Assembly (NCBI RefSeq): GCF_042885655.1
Contig: NZ_JBHVRO010000005.1
Coordinates: 62,001 to 126,000 of the forward strand
Direction of reading: 5' to 3'
DNA: 64,000 nt
Source of the DNA: Psychrobacillus sp042885655
Lineage (GTDB): Bacteria > Bacillota > Bacilli > Bacillales_A > Planococcaceae
Of the stretch, positions 32,358 to 41,978 are shown piece by piece. A program made the position numbers and the translations under genes. Every line of letters begins with the position of its first letter. Position 1 is the first letter of the stretch. Under the pieces are notes generated by a model. The model was not told where the DNA came from, ran no database searches, and was given only the letters and a program-made list of their open reading frames with translations.

Positions 32358-33257
32358 ATGTCGTCCGATTTAAAATCCCAAATTGAAGCGCTTCAAAATG
32401 AAATTCTTGAGAAGAAAAAAAAACTTACGGAGCTAAGAATGTCCGTACCAGAAAGAGTTGTTCATAATTATGAATTCACTACATCCACTCATCAGCAAAC
32501 TACCTTATGTGAGTTGTTTGGCAACAAGAAGGAATTAATTGTCGTTCATAATATGGGAAAAGGTTGTTCTTACTGCACCATGTGGGCGGACGGAATTAAT
32601 GGTGTGTTTCATCATTTAATTGCCAAAGCGGGCTTCGTTTTAGCTTCTCCAGATACACCTGAAGTGCAAGAGGATTTTTCAGCAAGCCGGAAATGGCAGT
32701 TTCCTATGATTTCAACAAAAGAGAGTACTTTTACAGAAGATATGGGCTTTCAAAATGGGAAGTATCACCATCCCGGCGTGTCCACTTTCCGTAAAGATAA
32801 CGAGGGTAATATTTATTTAATTGCACAAGCACCATTTGGACCTGGCGACGATTTTTGTTTGACTTGGCCATTGTTTGATTTACTTCCATCCGGTTCAAAT
32901 GATGTCGTTGCCAAACAGAATTTAAACAGTCGCTCCCTATTCCAATTAACAAACAATATTGCAGTAGGTGTTACCGATTATCCTAATGCCGTTGAATTCT
33001 ATGAGAACATTTTAGGGATGAAAAGTGAACAAACTTTAGAGAAGGAAACAAAGTTTTCAATGAGTGGTACTAACTTCTTCCTTGAAGAAAGCACGGAAAA
33101 CAATACATTCTTTGAATTTGCTGTAGAGGAATTTGAAGCGGCTATGAATCTTCTATTAGAAAATAATTGTGTTATTACGAAGAAGTTCGCTGAAAAGAGC
33201 GTGATGATTGCAGATCCATATGGTTTGAAGTTTCATCTGTTTGAAATAGCAAAGTGA
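32358..33257 (+). CDS. DUF899-VOC fusion protein
   Basis: A 299-residue protein in two parts. Residues about 1-190 are a DUF899 thioredoxin-like domain with the redox-type motif GCSYCTMWADG and the family hallmark FGPGDDFCLTWPLFD. Residues about 195-299 are a VOC/glyoxalase-like domain (AVGVTDYPNAVEFYENILGM ... DPYGLKFHLFE). The natural substrate is unknown for both. AAAGGAG precedes the ATG. It is monocistronic. Confidence 0.85.
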   Translation: MSSDLKSQIEALQNEILEKKKKLTELRMSVPERVVHNYEFTTSTHQQTTLCELFGNKKELIVVHNMGKGCSYCTMWADGINGVFHHLIAKAGFVLASPDTPEVQEDFSASRKWQFPMISTKESTFTEDMGFQNGKYHHPGVSTFRKDNEGNIYLIAQAPFGPGDDFCLTWPLFDLLPSGSNDVVAKQNLNSRSLFQLTNNIAVGVTDYPNAVEFYENILGMKSEQTLEKETKFSMSGTNFFLEESTENNTFFEFAVEEFEAAMNLLLENNCVITKKFAEKSVMIADPYGLKFHLFEIAK

Positions 33258-33266
33258 ATTGTTTTT

Positions 33267-33311
33267 GTCCCTGTGTCAGACACTATTCAGAATTGTGTTT
33301 CACACAGGGAC
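33267..33311. terminator. Bidirectional terminator of the GTCCCTGTGT repeat type
   Basis: GTCCCTGTGT pairs with ACACAGGGAC around a loop containing CAGACAC, with T-tracts on both sides, between convergent genes. The same ten-base arms bound the element at 50810-50925. Confidence 0.8.
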
Positions 33312-33319
33312 ATTTTTAT

Positions 33320-34345
33320 CTATATATTCTTCTTTATTTCCTCAACAAATGCTCTTACTTCTTCCTCTTTTGTTGCCCATGATGTTACTAATCGAATCGC
33401 AGAGTGTGTGGAATCAATCTTTTCCCATACGATAAACGAGTAATTTTTTTGAAGCTCCGCAATCAGTTCGTTCGGTAATATCGGAAAGATTTGATTGGAT
33501 GGAGAATGGGTCAAAAATGAAAAATTGGCATTGTTACATGCTTCCCTAAGAATGGCTGCCATCTTATTCGCATGCTGAGCCAATTCAAAAAATAAATCAT
33601 CCCGGAACAGTTCATAAAATTGAATACCTAATAGTCTCCCTTTTGCTAGAAGAGCTCCTTTTTGCTTCAAATGAAAACGAAAATCTTCTTTTAATGAATT
33701 TCTACAAATGACTAATGCCTCGCCTAAAAGAGCGCCATTCTTAGTCCCACCAATATAGAAAGCATCTACAAGTGTCGAGATGTCACTTAACTTCAAGTCA
33801 TTTTCATGGGAGCACAACGCTGACCCGAGTCTTGCACCATCCATATATAATATAAGATTATGCTCTTTACAAAAATCGCTTAAATCCGTCAGTTCACTCT
33901 TAATGTAGATAGAGCCTATTTCTGTTGAATTTGATAGGTAAACCAACTTTGGTTTTACCATATGTTCATCTGTATGTAGGTCCAAAACTTCTTTTATTAG
34001 AGTAGGATTTAGTTTTCCATTTTTCGTTTCTACCGATATGACTTTATGTCCAGTAGCTTCAATTGCACCTGTTTCATGCGTAAAAATATGACCTGTACTA
34101 GCAGCGATCGCCGCTTCATGCGGTCGAAGAAAAGCGGAAATTGCCGTTAAATTTGTTTGGGTTCCTCCCGATAGTAGGTGTATATCAACGTCCTGTCTCC
34201 CTAATTTCGATTTCAAAAGCTCGATTGCTTTTTGAGTAAAGCTATCGCCTCCATAACCTTCTTCTTGTACAAAGTTTGAATCTACTAAAGCCTGTAAAAT
34301 TCTAGGATGCGCTCCCTCGCTGTAATCGTTCTTGAAGCTATACAT
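33320..34345 (-). CDS. ltaE: Low-specificity L-threonine aldolase
   Basis: A 341-residue PLP-dependent fold-type I enzyme of the beta-eliminating lyase family, splitting threonine or allo-threonine to glycine and acetaldehyde. The opening MYSFKNDYSEGAHPRIL, the GGTQTN phosphate-binding segment, HETGAIE, the Asp in LYMDGARLG and the Schiff-base Lys in IGGTKNGAL are all present. GGAGG precedes the ATG. It is monocistronic. Confidence 0.9.
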   Translation of the reverse strand: MYSFKNDYSEGAHPRILQALVDSNFVQEEGYGGDSFTQKAIELLKSKLGRQDVDIHLLSGGTQTNLTAISAFLRPHEAAIAASTGHIFTHETGAIEATGHKVISVETKNGKLNPTLIKEVLDLHTDEHMVKPKLVYLSNSTEIGSIYIKSELTDLSDFCKEHNLILYMDGARLGSALCSHENDLKLSDISTLVDAFYIGGTKNGALLGEALVICRNSLKEDFRFHLKQKGALLAKGRLLGIQFYELFRDDLFFELAQHANKMAAILREACNNANFSFLTHSPSNQIFPILPNELIAELQKNYSFIVWEKIDSTHSAIRLVTSWATKEEEVRAFVEEIKKNI

Positions 34346-34595
34346 ATATATTCCTCCATTCTATTTTCGTGCTGTTCGCTATGAATTAGATGCCTAATAA
34401 TATTACTAATATACTCTCTTTGAAGCTCAAAATCTAATAGACATTTTCGTACTTATAAATTCCTATCCAAATACATCCCATTCAAATGCTTTCTGACACT
34501 TTGCACATATTTTCATATAACGATTACATCCTCTTCGAAATTTTAATCGTTGTTAAAAATATGAACCACCTAGCGATAGACATACAGGGCAAACG
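34346..34595. other. Intergenic region upstream of ltaE
   Basis: AT-rich sequence between the ltaE start and the terminator of the M20 gene. No small ORF, riboswitch or repeat was recognised. Confidence 0.5.
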
Positions 34596-34629
34596 AAAAA
34601 AATACACCACTTAAGATCAAGTGGTGTAT
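34596..34629 (-). terminator. Terminator of the M20 amidohydrolase gene
   Basis: On the minus strand ATACACCACTT pairs with AAGTGGTGTAT and is followed by seven Ts. Confidence 0.9.
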
Positions 34630-34662
34630 GTATAATGCAACAGGATTTATAAGCTTTTTAAT

Positions 34663-36081
34663 CTATTTTTGTACTGTCTGAAGTTTATACTTTTTAACTT
34701 CAGGCGGAATGGGTGACACATAGTCTTCACCATTTCGTTGTTCAATTAATTCTAGCTTCGCTTTTTCAAGAATATCAGGGTTATGCAGGGCTTCAATTGC
34801 AGTTGCTGCCATGACTTTACCAGCATGAAGCATTCCTTTATGAGCAATTGAGGTTTTTCCAGTTGAAACCACCTGCCAAGTATGAAGCGGAGTTCCGACT
34901 GGTTCACACGCTACCAAACATTGTACGGTAGGGACAATCCAGCTCACATCGCCAACATCAGTTGTGCCTGGCAATACCCCATTTGAAGGAATAAATGGAT
35001 CAATGACGTCCGCTAAATCTTTTCCTTCTAGTTCTTTATTGGCCTTAATATCTTCTCTTTTATCTGCCTCAGATAGAGTTGCTCTAATAGCCTTTGCAAA
35101 TTGGACTTCCTTTTCATCATACTGAGGAACGCCTAAAGCAACAAAGTTATCATGCATTACTTTTTCTAATGTATTATTTGGCAATATATCAGCGGCAGCA
35201 GAAGCAAAGTCTATTTCTAATTGTGTTCCGGTCATAAGAGCAGCGCCTCTTGCAATATCACAAATGCGTTGATAGATTTCTTCTGTTTGGGATACACGTG
35301 GTGCTCGAATAAAATATAATACATCTGCCTTTTCTTGAACGACATTTGGTGAAAATCCACCTGTATTAGTTATAGCGTAATGAACTCTTGCTTCAGGAAT
35401 AATATGTTCCCGTAAATAGTTTACACCCACATTCATTAGTTCAACTGCATCAAGTGCGCTTCTTCCAAGATATGGGCTAGCAGCGGCATGAGCACTTTTT
35501 CCTCTGAATCTAAAGGAAACTTCATAACAGGCAAGTGATGACATGGACCAAACGGCATTTCGAGACCATGGATGCCAGCATACAGCAAAATCTACATCAT
35601 CAAATAGTCCCTCTCTTACCATAAAGGTTTTTCCGCTACCAATTTCTTCTCCAGGACACCCGTAGTAACGAACCGTTCCTTCTAGATTGTTTTCTTCTAA
35701 ATAATGACGGATCGCAATTGCAGCTGCTAATGCACCTGTACCAAGTAGATTATGTCCACAGCCATGCCCATTGCCATTTGGTATTACTGGATTATACTCA
35801 GTTTCACCACCAACTTGGCTTAGACCAGTCAAGGCATCAAATTCACCTAATACAGCAATAATCGGTTTCCCTGTCCCAAAGCTGCCGATAAAGGCGGTAT
35901 CGATATTTCCTACACCTTTTTCAACAGTAAAACCTTCTTCTTCTAAAGTTTTACATAATAATTCTGCTGATTGAAACTCTTCAAAGCCTGTTTCAGCATA
36001 GTCCCAAATTTGATCACTTACTGCAATCAATTTATGTCGTTTCTCTTCAATAATTTTTGATAGAGCATCACGATAATCCAA
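34663..36081 (-). CDS. M20-family amidohydrolase, AbgB-like
   Basis: A 472-residue zinc peptidase/amidohydrolase close to p-aminobenzoyl-glutamate hydrolase subunit B and related N-acyl amino acid hydrolases. The metal-binding stretch NGHGCGHNLLG, GEFDALTG, PGEEIGSGK and the lid-domain SAHAAASP are visible. The start is probably TTG 36081, six bases after GAGGTG; an in-frame GTG nine bases earlier is part of that site. It lies downstream of a YfcC transporter on the same strand, so it probably hydrolyses the imported substrate. Confidence 0.85.
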   Translation of the reverse strand: MDYRDALSKIIEEKRHKLIAVSDQIWDYAETGFEEFQSAELLCKTLEEEGFTVEKGVGNIDTAFIGSFGTGKPIIAVLGEFDALTGLSQVGGETEYNPVIPNGNGHGCGHNLLGTGALAAAIAIRHYLEENNLEGTVRYYGCPGEEIGSGKTFMVREGLFDDVDFAVCWHPWSRNAVWSMSSLACYEVSFRFRGKSAHAAASPYLGRSALDAVELMNVGVNYLREHIIPEARVHYAITNTGGFSPNVVQEKADVLYFIRAPRVSQTEEIYQRICDIARGAALMTGTQLEIDFASAAADILPNNTLEKVMHDNFVALGVPQYDEKEVQFAKAIRATLSEADKREDIKANKELEGKDLADVIDPFIPSNGVLPGTTDVGDVSWIVPTVQCLVACEPVGTPLHTWQVVSTGKTSIAHKGMLHAGKVMAATAIEALHNPDILEKAKLELIEQRNGEDYVSPIPPEVKKYKLQTVQK

Positions 36082-36159
36082 TACATTCACCTCTTTAGAA
36101 AATATTATTTATTTAACTTCATTCAGCAGAAGGAACTCACTTCTTTATGATTCTTTTTA

Positions 36160-37587
36160 TTAAAACGGACCATAATTAATAGCTTGAGCAATGATTAAAA
36201 AGATTACAACAATTACAACCTGAATAAGAACATATGGCAATATCCATTTTGCCCATTTGGAATAAGGAATTCCCATCATACCAAGAGCCGCAAGTAGCAC
36301 GCCACCTGTTGGAATAATTAAATTAGAAACTCCTCCACCCATTACAGTAGCAAACGCAGCAGTTTGTCTCGTTACACCGACTAAATCTGCTAACGGTGCC
36401 ATAATAGGCATAACTAAGGATGCATGTCCGCTTCCAGATGGAACAAGGAAATGGATAAAGAAATTTACAACCGCCATTCCTATGGCTGTAACGCTAGGCG
36501 GTAGGCCGCCAAGTAAACCAGAGGCAGTATGTAATATAGTATCTAATAATTGACCGGATGTAAGAACGACTAGAATTGTATTCGCAACACCAATTATCAT
36601 CGCACCTGGAATCATTTCAGAACAACCTTTTAAAAATGCATCTGTAATTTCATTTCCAGAAAGTTTTCCAATAAGCGCCATAACAATGGCACCTAGTAAG
36701 AAAACTCCTACTATTTCACTGATATACCATTCAAGACTAATAACACCATAGATAAGGGCAATAAAGCAGCCTAAAAAGACTAAAAGCGAAATCGCATGTC
36801 TTTTACCCAACTTGAAATTGTTTTCAAACTTAACGCTTTCGTTTGGGTTAAACTTCCCGTATACGGCTAATGCCGGATTTTTTTCTATCTTATTAACATG
36901 TCTCCAAATGTAGACAACTGACAAAATATAAAAAACAACGTAAATCCCAATACGTAAGCCAATTCCTGAGTACATAGGAAGTTCAGCTACTGTTTGAGCA
37001 ACTCCAATTGTAAAAGGGTTCGTAATTCCTGATGTAAATCCAGCACCTAGCATCCCAAGAAAAACAATCGCAAGGCCTGTTAACGCATCAAAGCCTAATG
37101 CAATAGCCATCGGAGCAATGATTGCAATATAGACCAAGGAGTCTTCAGCCGATCCAATTAGCGTACCAAGTAATGAAAAAAGTAACACCATAACAGGAAT
37201 AATCAATTTTTTTCTTGAACCAAATTTTTGCACAGTAAATCTAATTAAAGCATCAATGGATCCTGTAGCTTGCATAATCCCAAGTGCACCGCCAAATAGT
37301 AAAACAAATAGGATAATCGGAGCGCCGTTTACCATACCATGGTGAAAAGAATTAAACATGTCTAGTAATCCTACAGGAGTTTTTTCTACGTATTCAAATT
37401 TTGTAGGGTCTATAATGGTTCTGCCATTTTCCTCATGTCTCTCGTATTGACCCGCAGGTATCACATAGGTTAACAGAGTAATAGTGGCAATAATTAAAAA
37501 CATCAGAACGTAGGCACTTAACCCGCCTTTTTTCTTTTTTTTCTTTTCAGTGCTTTCTTCAACATTTAATGGTTTAGCAGTACTCAA
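36160..37587 (-). CDS. YfcC/DcuC-family transporter
   Basis: A 475-residue membrane protein with about 11-12 helices. The N-terminal Lys-rich cytoplasmic tail is followed by the YfcC hallmark YVIPAGQYER. Later blocks include GSAEDSLVYIAIIAPMAIA and LVPSGSGHASLVMPIMAPLA (given within the motif limit). Family members move C4-dicarboxylates, basic amino acids or peptides. TTG 37587 is the start (AAAGGAG eight bases before). Cotranscription with the M20 gene suggests uptake of an acylated or aminoacyl compound. Confidence 0.85.
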   Translation of the reverse strand: MSTAKPLNVEESTEKKKKKKGGLSAYVLMFLIIATITLLTYVIPAGQYERHEENGRTIIDPTKFEYVEKTPVGLLDMFNSFHHGMVNGAPIILFVLLFGGALGIMQATGSIDALIRFTVQKFGSRKKLIIPVMVLLFSLLGTLIGSAEDSLVYIAIIAPMAIALGFDALTGLAIVFLGMLGAGFTSGITNPFTIGVAQTVAELPMYSGIGLRIGIYVVFYILSVVYIWRHVNKIEKNPALAVYGKFNPNESVKFENNFKLGKRHAISLLVFLGCFIALIYGVISLEWYISEIVGVFLLGAIVMALIGKLSGNEITDAFLKGCSEMIPGAMIIGVANTILVVLTSGQLLDTILHTASGLLGGLPPSVTAIGMAVVNFFIHFLVPSGSGHASLVMPIMAPLADLVGVTRQTAAFATVMGGGVSNLIIPTGGVLLAALGMMGIPYSKWAKWILPYVLIQVVIVVIFLIIAQAINYGPF

Positions 37588-37746
37588 ACTTAACACTCCT
37601 TTATCGTTTATGTAAAAATCAACTTGTCCTACTATGAATTAACTCTTTAAACAATCTGAGTTGTAATCATCCTTCCAATTAAAATTGAATTTTGAAAATA
37701 TTTAAATTTGTCAACGCTTTCATTTTATCCTAATTATTGATCACTG

Positions 37747-37765
37747 ATATTCAAAAAAAGAATAT
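37747..37765. promoter_or_regulatory. LysR-type operator candidate
   Basis: ATATTC-N7-GAATAT is a perfect dyad containing the T-N11-A LysR motif. It lies in the 297-bp divergent intergenic region, 120 bp before the lysR start and 161 bp before the transporter start. Confidence 0.6.
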
Positions 37766-37884
37766 TCAATATTACTATTTTTAATATTTCGTGTTATATT
37801 TCTATTAAAATAATTCAGTTATCACTATATAATCTTTTTATATAATATATAGCTGCCAAAATAAACAGGAAAGGTTGTTATTTA

Positions 37885-38763
37885 GTGGAAATTAGACACC
37901 TTCAGACATTTCAAATTGTAGTAGAAGAACAAAATTTAATACAAGCAGCTATGCGTCTTAATTACTCACAACCTACTGTTTCAAAACATCTACAGCAACT
38001 AGAAGATGAGATTGGCTTACCTCTTTTTGAGAGAGTAGACAATCGAAAAAAGTTAACTAAATCTGGTGAAATTCTATATGAGCATTCAAAAAATATATTA
38101 AATGAACTGTTTACTCTACAAAGGAAAATGGAGGAATCTAAAGGTGAAAAACAAATCATTCGCGTTTGTGGATTAGATGAATATTGTGATCGCTTTTTAC
38201 TTCCTCAAATAGTAAATGTTAAAAAAAAGGATCAAAATGTTTCGATAGAGGTTTATTGCGTCAATAGCAGTGATGATGCACTAAAAAAGGTAATTCTTAA
38301 TGAGATGGATTTTGCTATTATCAATGAACGACCTTTAAACTCCGATATTTCCTCCCAATGCATTGATTATAATAACTTAGTGCTGTTTGCTTCGAGTGAT
38401 GTGGCTAATGACACTTCTCAAACAGAAAATTACATAGCAAAATATCCGGTTTTGGTTGATCAAAGGGTTCCTTTAATTAAATTTGAAATATTAAAAAAGA
38501 GAGCGCATTTTCCAAATACTATACACTGTAATAGTGATGAAGCGATTAAAAATGGAGTTCTCAACCGTCAATGTCTTGGTATCATAGGGACAAACAGAAT
38601 AAAAAAAGAAATCGAATCGGGAGCTGTCACTATTTTGGAAACTTATTCTTCAAACATGCAAGTCAAACTTATTGCACTAACAAAGACCCTAAGTAACCCA
38701 ATTTTCCAAGACTTTTATACATCGATTATTAATGCATGTCGTCGTGATGCAACAACTAGATAG
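37885..38763 (+). CDS. LysR-family transcriptional regulator
   Basis: A 292-residue regulator with an N-terminal winged helix (MEIRHLQTFQIVVEEQNLIQ and SQPTVSKHLQQLE, residues 1-60) and a C-terminal periplasmic-binding-type effector domain. It is transcribed divergently from the YfcC-M20 operon, which it probably controls. The GTG start follows AAAGG. Confidence 0.92.
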   Translation: MEIRHLQTFQIVVEEQNLIQAAMRLNYSQPTVSKHLQQLEDEIGLPLFERVDNRKKLTKSGEILYEHSKNILNELFTLQRKMEESKGEKQIIRVCGLDEYCDRFLLPQIVNVKKKDQNVSIEVYCVNSSDDALKKVILNEMDFAIINERPLNSDISSQCIDYNNLVLFASSDVANDTSQTENYIAKYPVLVDQRVPLIKFEILKKRAHFPNTIHCNSDEAIKNGVLNRQCLGIIGTNRIKKEIESGAVTILETYSSNMQVKLIALTKTLSNPIFQDFYTSIINACRRDATTR

Positions 38764-39118
38764 CAAAATCTGTGAGTTAAAGCTCGATAACCGCTGACAG
38801 ATGACCCGGATATTATGTAAGGGCAATGAAAAACATATATTCTTATTAGTTTTAATTATTTTTCAAACAAGAATAGGCAACTTTCGTTTAATTTTGAACG
38901 AATGTTGCCTATTCCTTTGCATATTTTTACTCTTTTTATTCCAAGAGTGTTAGAATCCTTTTGAGATTAACCGCAATGATTGCAGTGGATCCTCGTTAAA
39001 GACCCGTGTAATCCTGGTACCTAACATTAACAACTTTATACTCGTAGCAAATACAATCTTTCTATTGGTGTGTTAAAATATTGATTGGATATAGGTTTTT
39101 AACAAATGAGGTGAAATG
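38764..39118. other. Intergenic region with one long hairpin
   Basis: At 38871-38914 GAATAGGCAAC (with an extended inner arm) pairs with GTTGCCTATTC. It follows lysR by about 108 bp and lacks a strong U-run. The rest of the gap shows nothing supportable. Confidence 0.6.
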
Positions 39119-40204
39119 ATGGGGTTAAGAGTAAGAAAGAGCTTTAAAATTGCAAAAGGGGTCCGTGTTAACTTGAGTAAATCAGGTGTCGGGGTTAGTG
39201 TTGGAACCCGCGGTCTTCGTCATAGCATTCACTCAAGTGGAAGAAGAACTAGTACGATTGGCATTCCAGGATCAGGGATTTCATATGTAAAGACATCTAG
39301 TACTGCCCGAAAAAATAGAGTGGTTTCAAACAATGCAATACAGAAAAAACTAGAGAAGCAACTTGAAATAGAAAAAAACAGCAAAATTGTGGATGAATAC
39401 AACGTTCTACTTGAAAGAATCATATCTGTTCATAAGACTTGTGATGATTTTGTAGATTGGAAGAGTATAAACGCTATCCATCCTCCTTTTGAACCCCCTA
39501 ATACTGGCCCTCATCAAACAATAGCTCAAAACAAATATAATAGTTTCAAACCGAATATTTTAGAGAAGCTATTTAAAAATTGGGGAGAAAAAAGAAGAAA
39601 TAAGCTGAGAATGGAAATTCATGTAGCTAAAGAAAAGGATAAAAAAGAATATGATGATTGGAAAAGCTTACATCTTCTTTCAGAGAGAGTTATAAATGGG
39701 GATGTTGACGCTTATTTTGAAGTAGTTAATGAAATGAATCCATTTGACGATTTACTCGAATTCGGAAGTGATTTCGAATTCAGTGCAAATAATTCTAATA
39801 TAATTGAAGTCGAATTTAAGGTGAAATCTGATTCTGTTGTCCCAAATTACTCACTCTCCCTTACGCAAACTGGTAAGCTTTCGCAAAAGAATATGACAAA
39901 AACAACGTATTACGATATTGTACAAGATTATGTATGTAGTTGTTCAATAAGGGTTGCTCGAGACTTGATGGCACTTTTGCCAGCAGAACAAGTAATAATC
40001 CATGCCGTAGATGAAGTGTTGAACACTTCAACAGGTTACAAAGAAGAAATTACTATATTATCGGTCTCCTATGATAGAAAAGGGCTCGATGCCTTAAACT
40101 TCGAACTAATCGATCCTTCTGATGCAATGCAAAACTTCAAATTCAATATGAAACACATGAAAACAACCGGATTCAAGGCAGTAGAAAGAGTTATAGAAGA
40201 TTAA
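39119..40204 (+). CDS. DUF4236 domain-containing protein
   Basis: A 361-residue protein. The N-terminal ~55 residues are a DUF4236 module (GLRVRKSFKIAKGVRVNLSK, GVSVGTRG, STIGIPGSGISY). The remainder is a Lys/Glu-rich helical segment (about 65-185) followed by an unrecognised alpha/beta region. The function is unknown. ATG 39119 was preferred over the adjacent ATG 39116 because GAGGTG needs about five bases of spacing. Confidence 0.82.
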   Translation: MGLRVRKSFKIAKGVRVNLSKSGVGVSVGTRGLRHSIHSSGRRTSTIGIPGSGISYVKTSSTARKNRVVSNNAIQKKLEKQLEIEKNSKIVDEYNVLLERIISVHKTCDDFVDWKSINAIHPPFEPPNTGPHQTIAQNKYNSFKPNILEKLFKNWGEKRRNKLRMEIHVAKEKDKKEYDDWKSLHLLSERVINGDVDAYFEVVNEMNPFDDLLEFGSDFEFSANNSNIIEVEFKVKSDSVVPNYSLSLTQTGKLSQKNMTKTTYYDIVQDYVCSCSIRVARDLMALLPAEQVIIHAVDEVLNTSTGYKEEITILSVSYDRKGLDALNFELIDPSDAMQNFKFNMKHMKTTGFKAVERVIED

Positions 40205-40221
40205 TAAGACTGATTTAATGT

Positions 40222-40265
40222 CAGGAACCCATACAATTCAATAACCAGAATTGCTTTGGTTCCTG
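40222..40265. terminator. Hairpin between convergent genes
   Basis: CAGGAACC pairs with GGTTCCTG, with an inner AATTC/GAATT. It lies between the DUF4236 gene and the convergent 40281 gene. U-tracts are weak on both strands. Confidence 0.55.
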
Positions 40266-40280
40266 GCTCATACACTGATA

Positions 40281-40610
40281 TTAACGCCGTGCACCATATT
40301 CTTTTTTTATCCTTGATATTTTATAAATTTGATTGCTTACTGGCATCGCTTTAAAACGATTATAGAACATCGGAAGAACGAGACCCACGTAATCATCTAA
40401 AAATTTGTTTTCCATCCTTTCTTCTATTAGCACTCTATACTTCACCAAAGCACTTACAATCAGTTTTTCATTTGGTTCAGACATACTAATTGTCTCTATA
40501 TGTTGGATCATTTTAGTCTTAGACCGCAAAATCTTTTCTACTTTTATTTCATAGCCTTTCGTATTTTTTACTTCCACTAACATATTTACTACCGTTATTA
40601 CTTCAATCAT
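40281..40610 (-). CDS. Hypothetical protein
   Basis: A 109-residue soluble protein without recognisable domain, beginning MIEVITVVNMLVEVKNTKGY and ending in a basic stretch. ATG 40610 follows GGAGG at seven bases, a good translational signal. There is no operon partner. The function is unknown. Confidence 0.65.
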   Translation of the reverse strand: MIEVITVVNMLVEVKNTKGYEIKVEKILRSKTKMIQHIETISMSEPNEKLIVSALVKYRVLIEERMENKFLDDYVGLVLPMFYNRFKAMPVSNQIYKISRIKKEYGARR

Positions 40611-40744
40611 TTGTAATCCTCCATGCACGAATAGCAGATACTCTTTATAATGGTAGCATATTACGTCATTATTCTATTGTTAAAAGTGTGATTTAGATTT
40701 CATCGGACTATTTTTAGATAGAATGGGGCAAATAAAACCATTGA

Positions 40745-40788
40745 AGGGTACCAGATTCTAATACAATTGTTTTAGAATCTGGTACCCT
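40745..40788. terminator. Perfect 17-bp hairpin downstream of the cyclodeaminase-family gene
   Basis: AGGGTACCAGATTCTAA pairs exactly with TTAGAATCTGGTACCCT. It lies 138 bp after the minus-strand gene ending at 40926 and lacks a U-run. The rest of the 40611-40925 gap shows no feature. Confidence 0.6.
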
Positions 40789-40925
40789 AGACTAGGTTAA
40801 ATTTAATATGAAACGCATGTGTTTATAAACTAGATATAACATAGGGGAGCGGTTATTGTTATAAATCATTTAATGTTTGATACCATTTCAAGGGTATTCA
40901 ATTCTAGTTTTGCTGAAACTATTTG

Positions 40926-41909
40926 TTACACATCTATTTCAGTCCCAATTTTGTTCGCTATCGCTTTCAAATAAACCCCTTTCGCTACTGCTAAGTCAAA
41001 ATATGCTGCCCCGACTGATTTGAAAAGAGTAATCTCTTCAAAACTTTCACGACCTTTCACTTCTCCAGCAACAAGTTTCCCTATTTCACTATGTATTTTG
41101 TCAAAAGACCACTTCTCGATTTTCACGGCGTGTATCAATTCCCCTGCTTCACCTTTTACGCCTTCTATATCGTCTACGACAATTTTAGCTGCCTGCGTAA
41201 TAGTCGATACATCCATTTCTAACATATGGGGCAAATAAGAACCTACTCCATTAACATGCGTTCCAGGTTGTAAGTCTTCTCCATTAAAGACCGGTTCGTT
41301 CGATCGAGTTGCACAACAAATAATATCCGCTTGGCGAACAGCTTTAGAAACATCCTCGAATACTTCAAATGGTATTTCCACACCATACTCTTTTAGTCTC
41401 TCTCCAAACAATTGAGCCTTTGCAGCTGTTCGGTTCACTAATAATATGCGTTCTATTTTACGAACCTCAATTACAGCTAGTACTTGTTCAAAAGCCATGG
41501 CACCAGTTCCAATTACAGTTAGAACTTTTGCATCTGTTTTGGCTAAATAGTCAGTAGCTATACCAGTCAACGCACCTGTTCGTAATCGTGTTAAATAGGA
41601 TGCGTTCAACATCGCTAAATGTTCCCCATTTTGCGCATCTGTTAGTAACACCACCCCCTGCGTTGTCGGCTTACCATTGGTAGGATTGTTCGGAAAAATG
41701 GTAACCACTTTTACCGCTGACACTTCTCCTACTAAATCGGCACTTGGCATGTATAATGCAGAAGCTTCATGTTGTGGAAACTCAATAACTGTGCGGTGAG
41801 GGTTTGCAATTTTATTTGCTTCCTTTGCTATTAGTACTTCTTTAACATCTTGTATTGCCTCTTTCATACTATATGTATTCATAATTTCTCTCTCATTAAC
41901 AATTAACAT
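40926..41909 (-). CDS. Ornithine cyclodeaminase/mu-crystallin family protein
   Basis: A 327-residue NAD(P)-binding enzyme of the OCD/mu-crystallin/alanine dehydrogenase family. The nucleotide-binding loop VIGTGAMAFEQVLA, the RTGALTGIATDYLA motif and GSYLPHMLEMD are present. Members include ornithine cyclodeaminase, ketimine reductase and 2,3-diaminopropionate-type enzymes; the substrate is not readable. ATG 41909 follows GGAGG. It lies downstream of an MHS transporter but beyond a terminator. Confidence 0.87.
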   Translation of the reverse strand: MLIVNEREIMNTYSMKEAIQDVKEVLIAKEANKIANPHRTVIEFPQHEASALYMPSADLVGEVSAVKVVTIFPNNPTNGKPTTQGVVLLTDAQNGEHLAMLNASYLTRLRTGALTGIATDYLAKTDAKVLTVIGTGAMAFEQVLAVIEVRKIERILLVNRTAAKAQLFGERLKEYGVEIPFEVFEDVSKAVRQADIICCATRSNEPVFNGEDLQPGTHVNGVGSYLPHMLEMDVSTITQAAKIVVDDIEGVKGEAGELIHAVKIEKWSFDKIHSEIGKLVAGEVKGRESFEEITLFKSVGAAYFDLAVAKGVYLKAIANKIGTEIDV

Positions 41910-41931
41910 ATTAATAACCTCCATTAAATAG

Positions 41932-41970
41932 AAAAACTCGTCTTTCTTAGTCTCAGATAGACGAGTTTTT
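41932..41970 (-). terminator. Terminator between the MHS transporter and cyclodeaminase-family genes
   Basis: AAAAACTCGTCT pairs with AGACGAGTTTTT and T-runs follow. It sits between the MFS stop (41979) and the next start (41909), so downstream expression is reduced or independent. Confidence 0.88.
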
Positions 41971-41978
41971 CTATTAAC

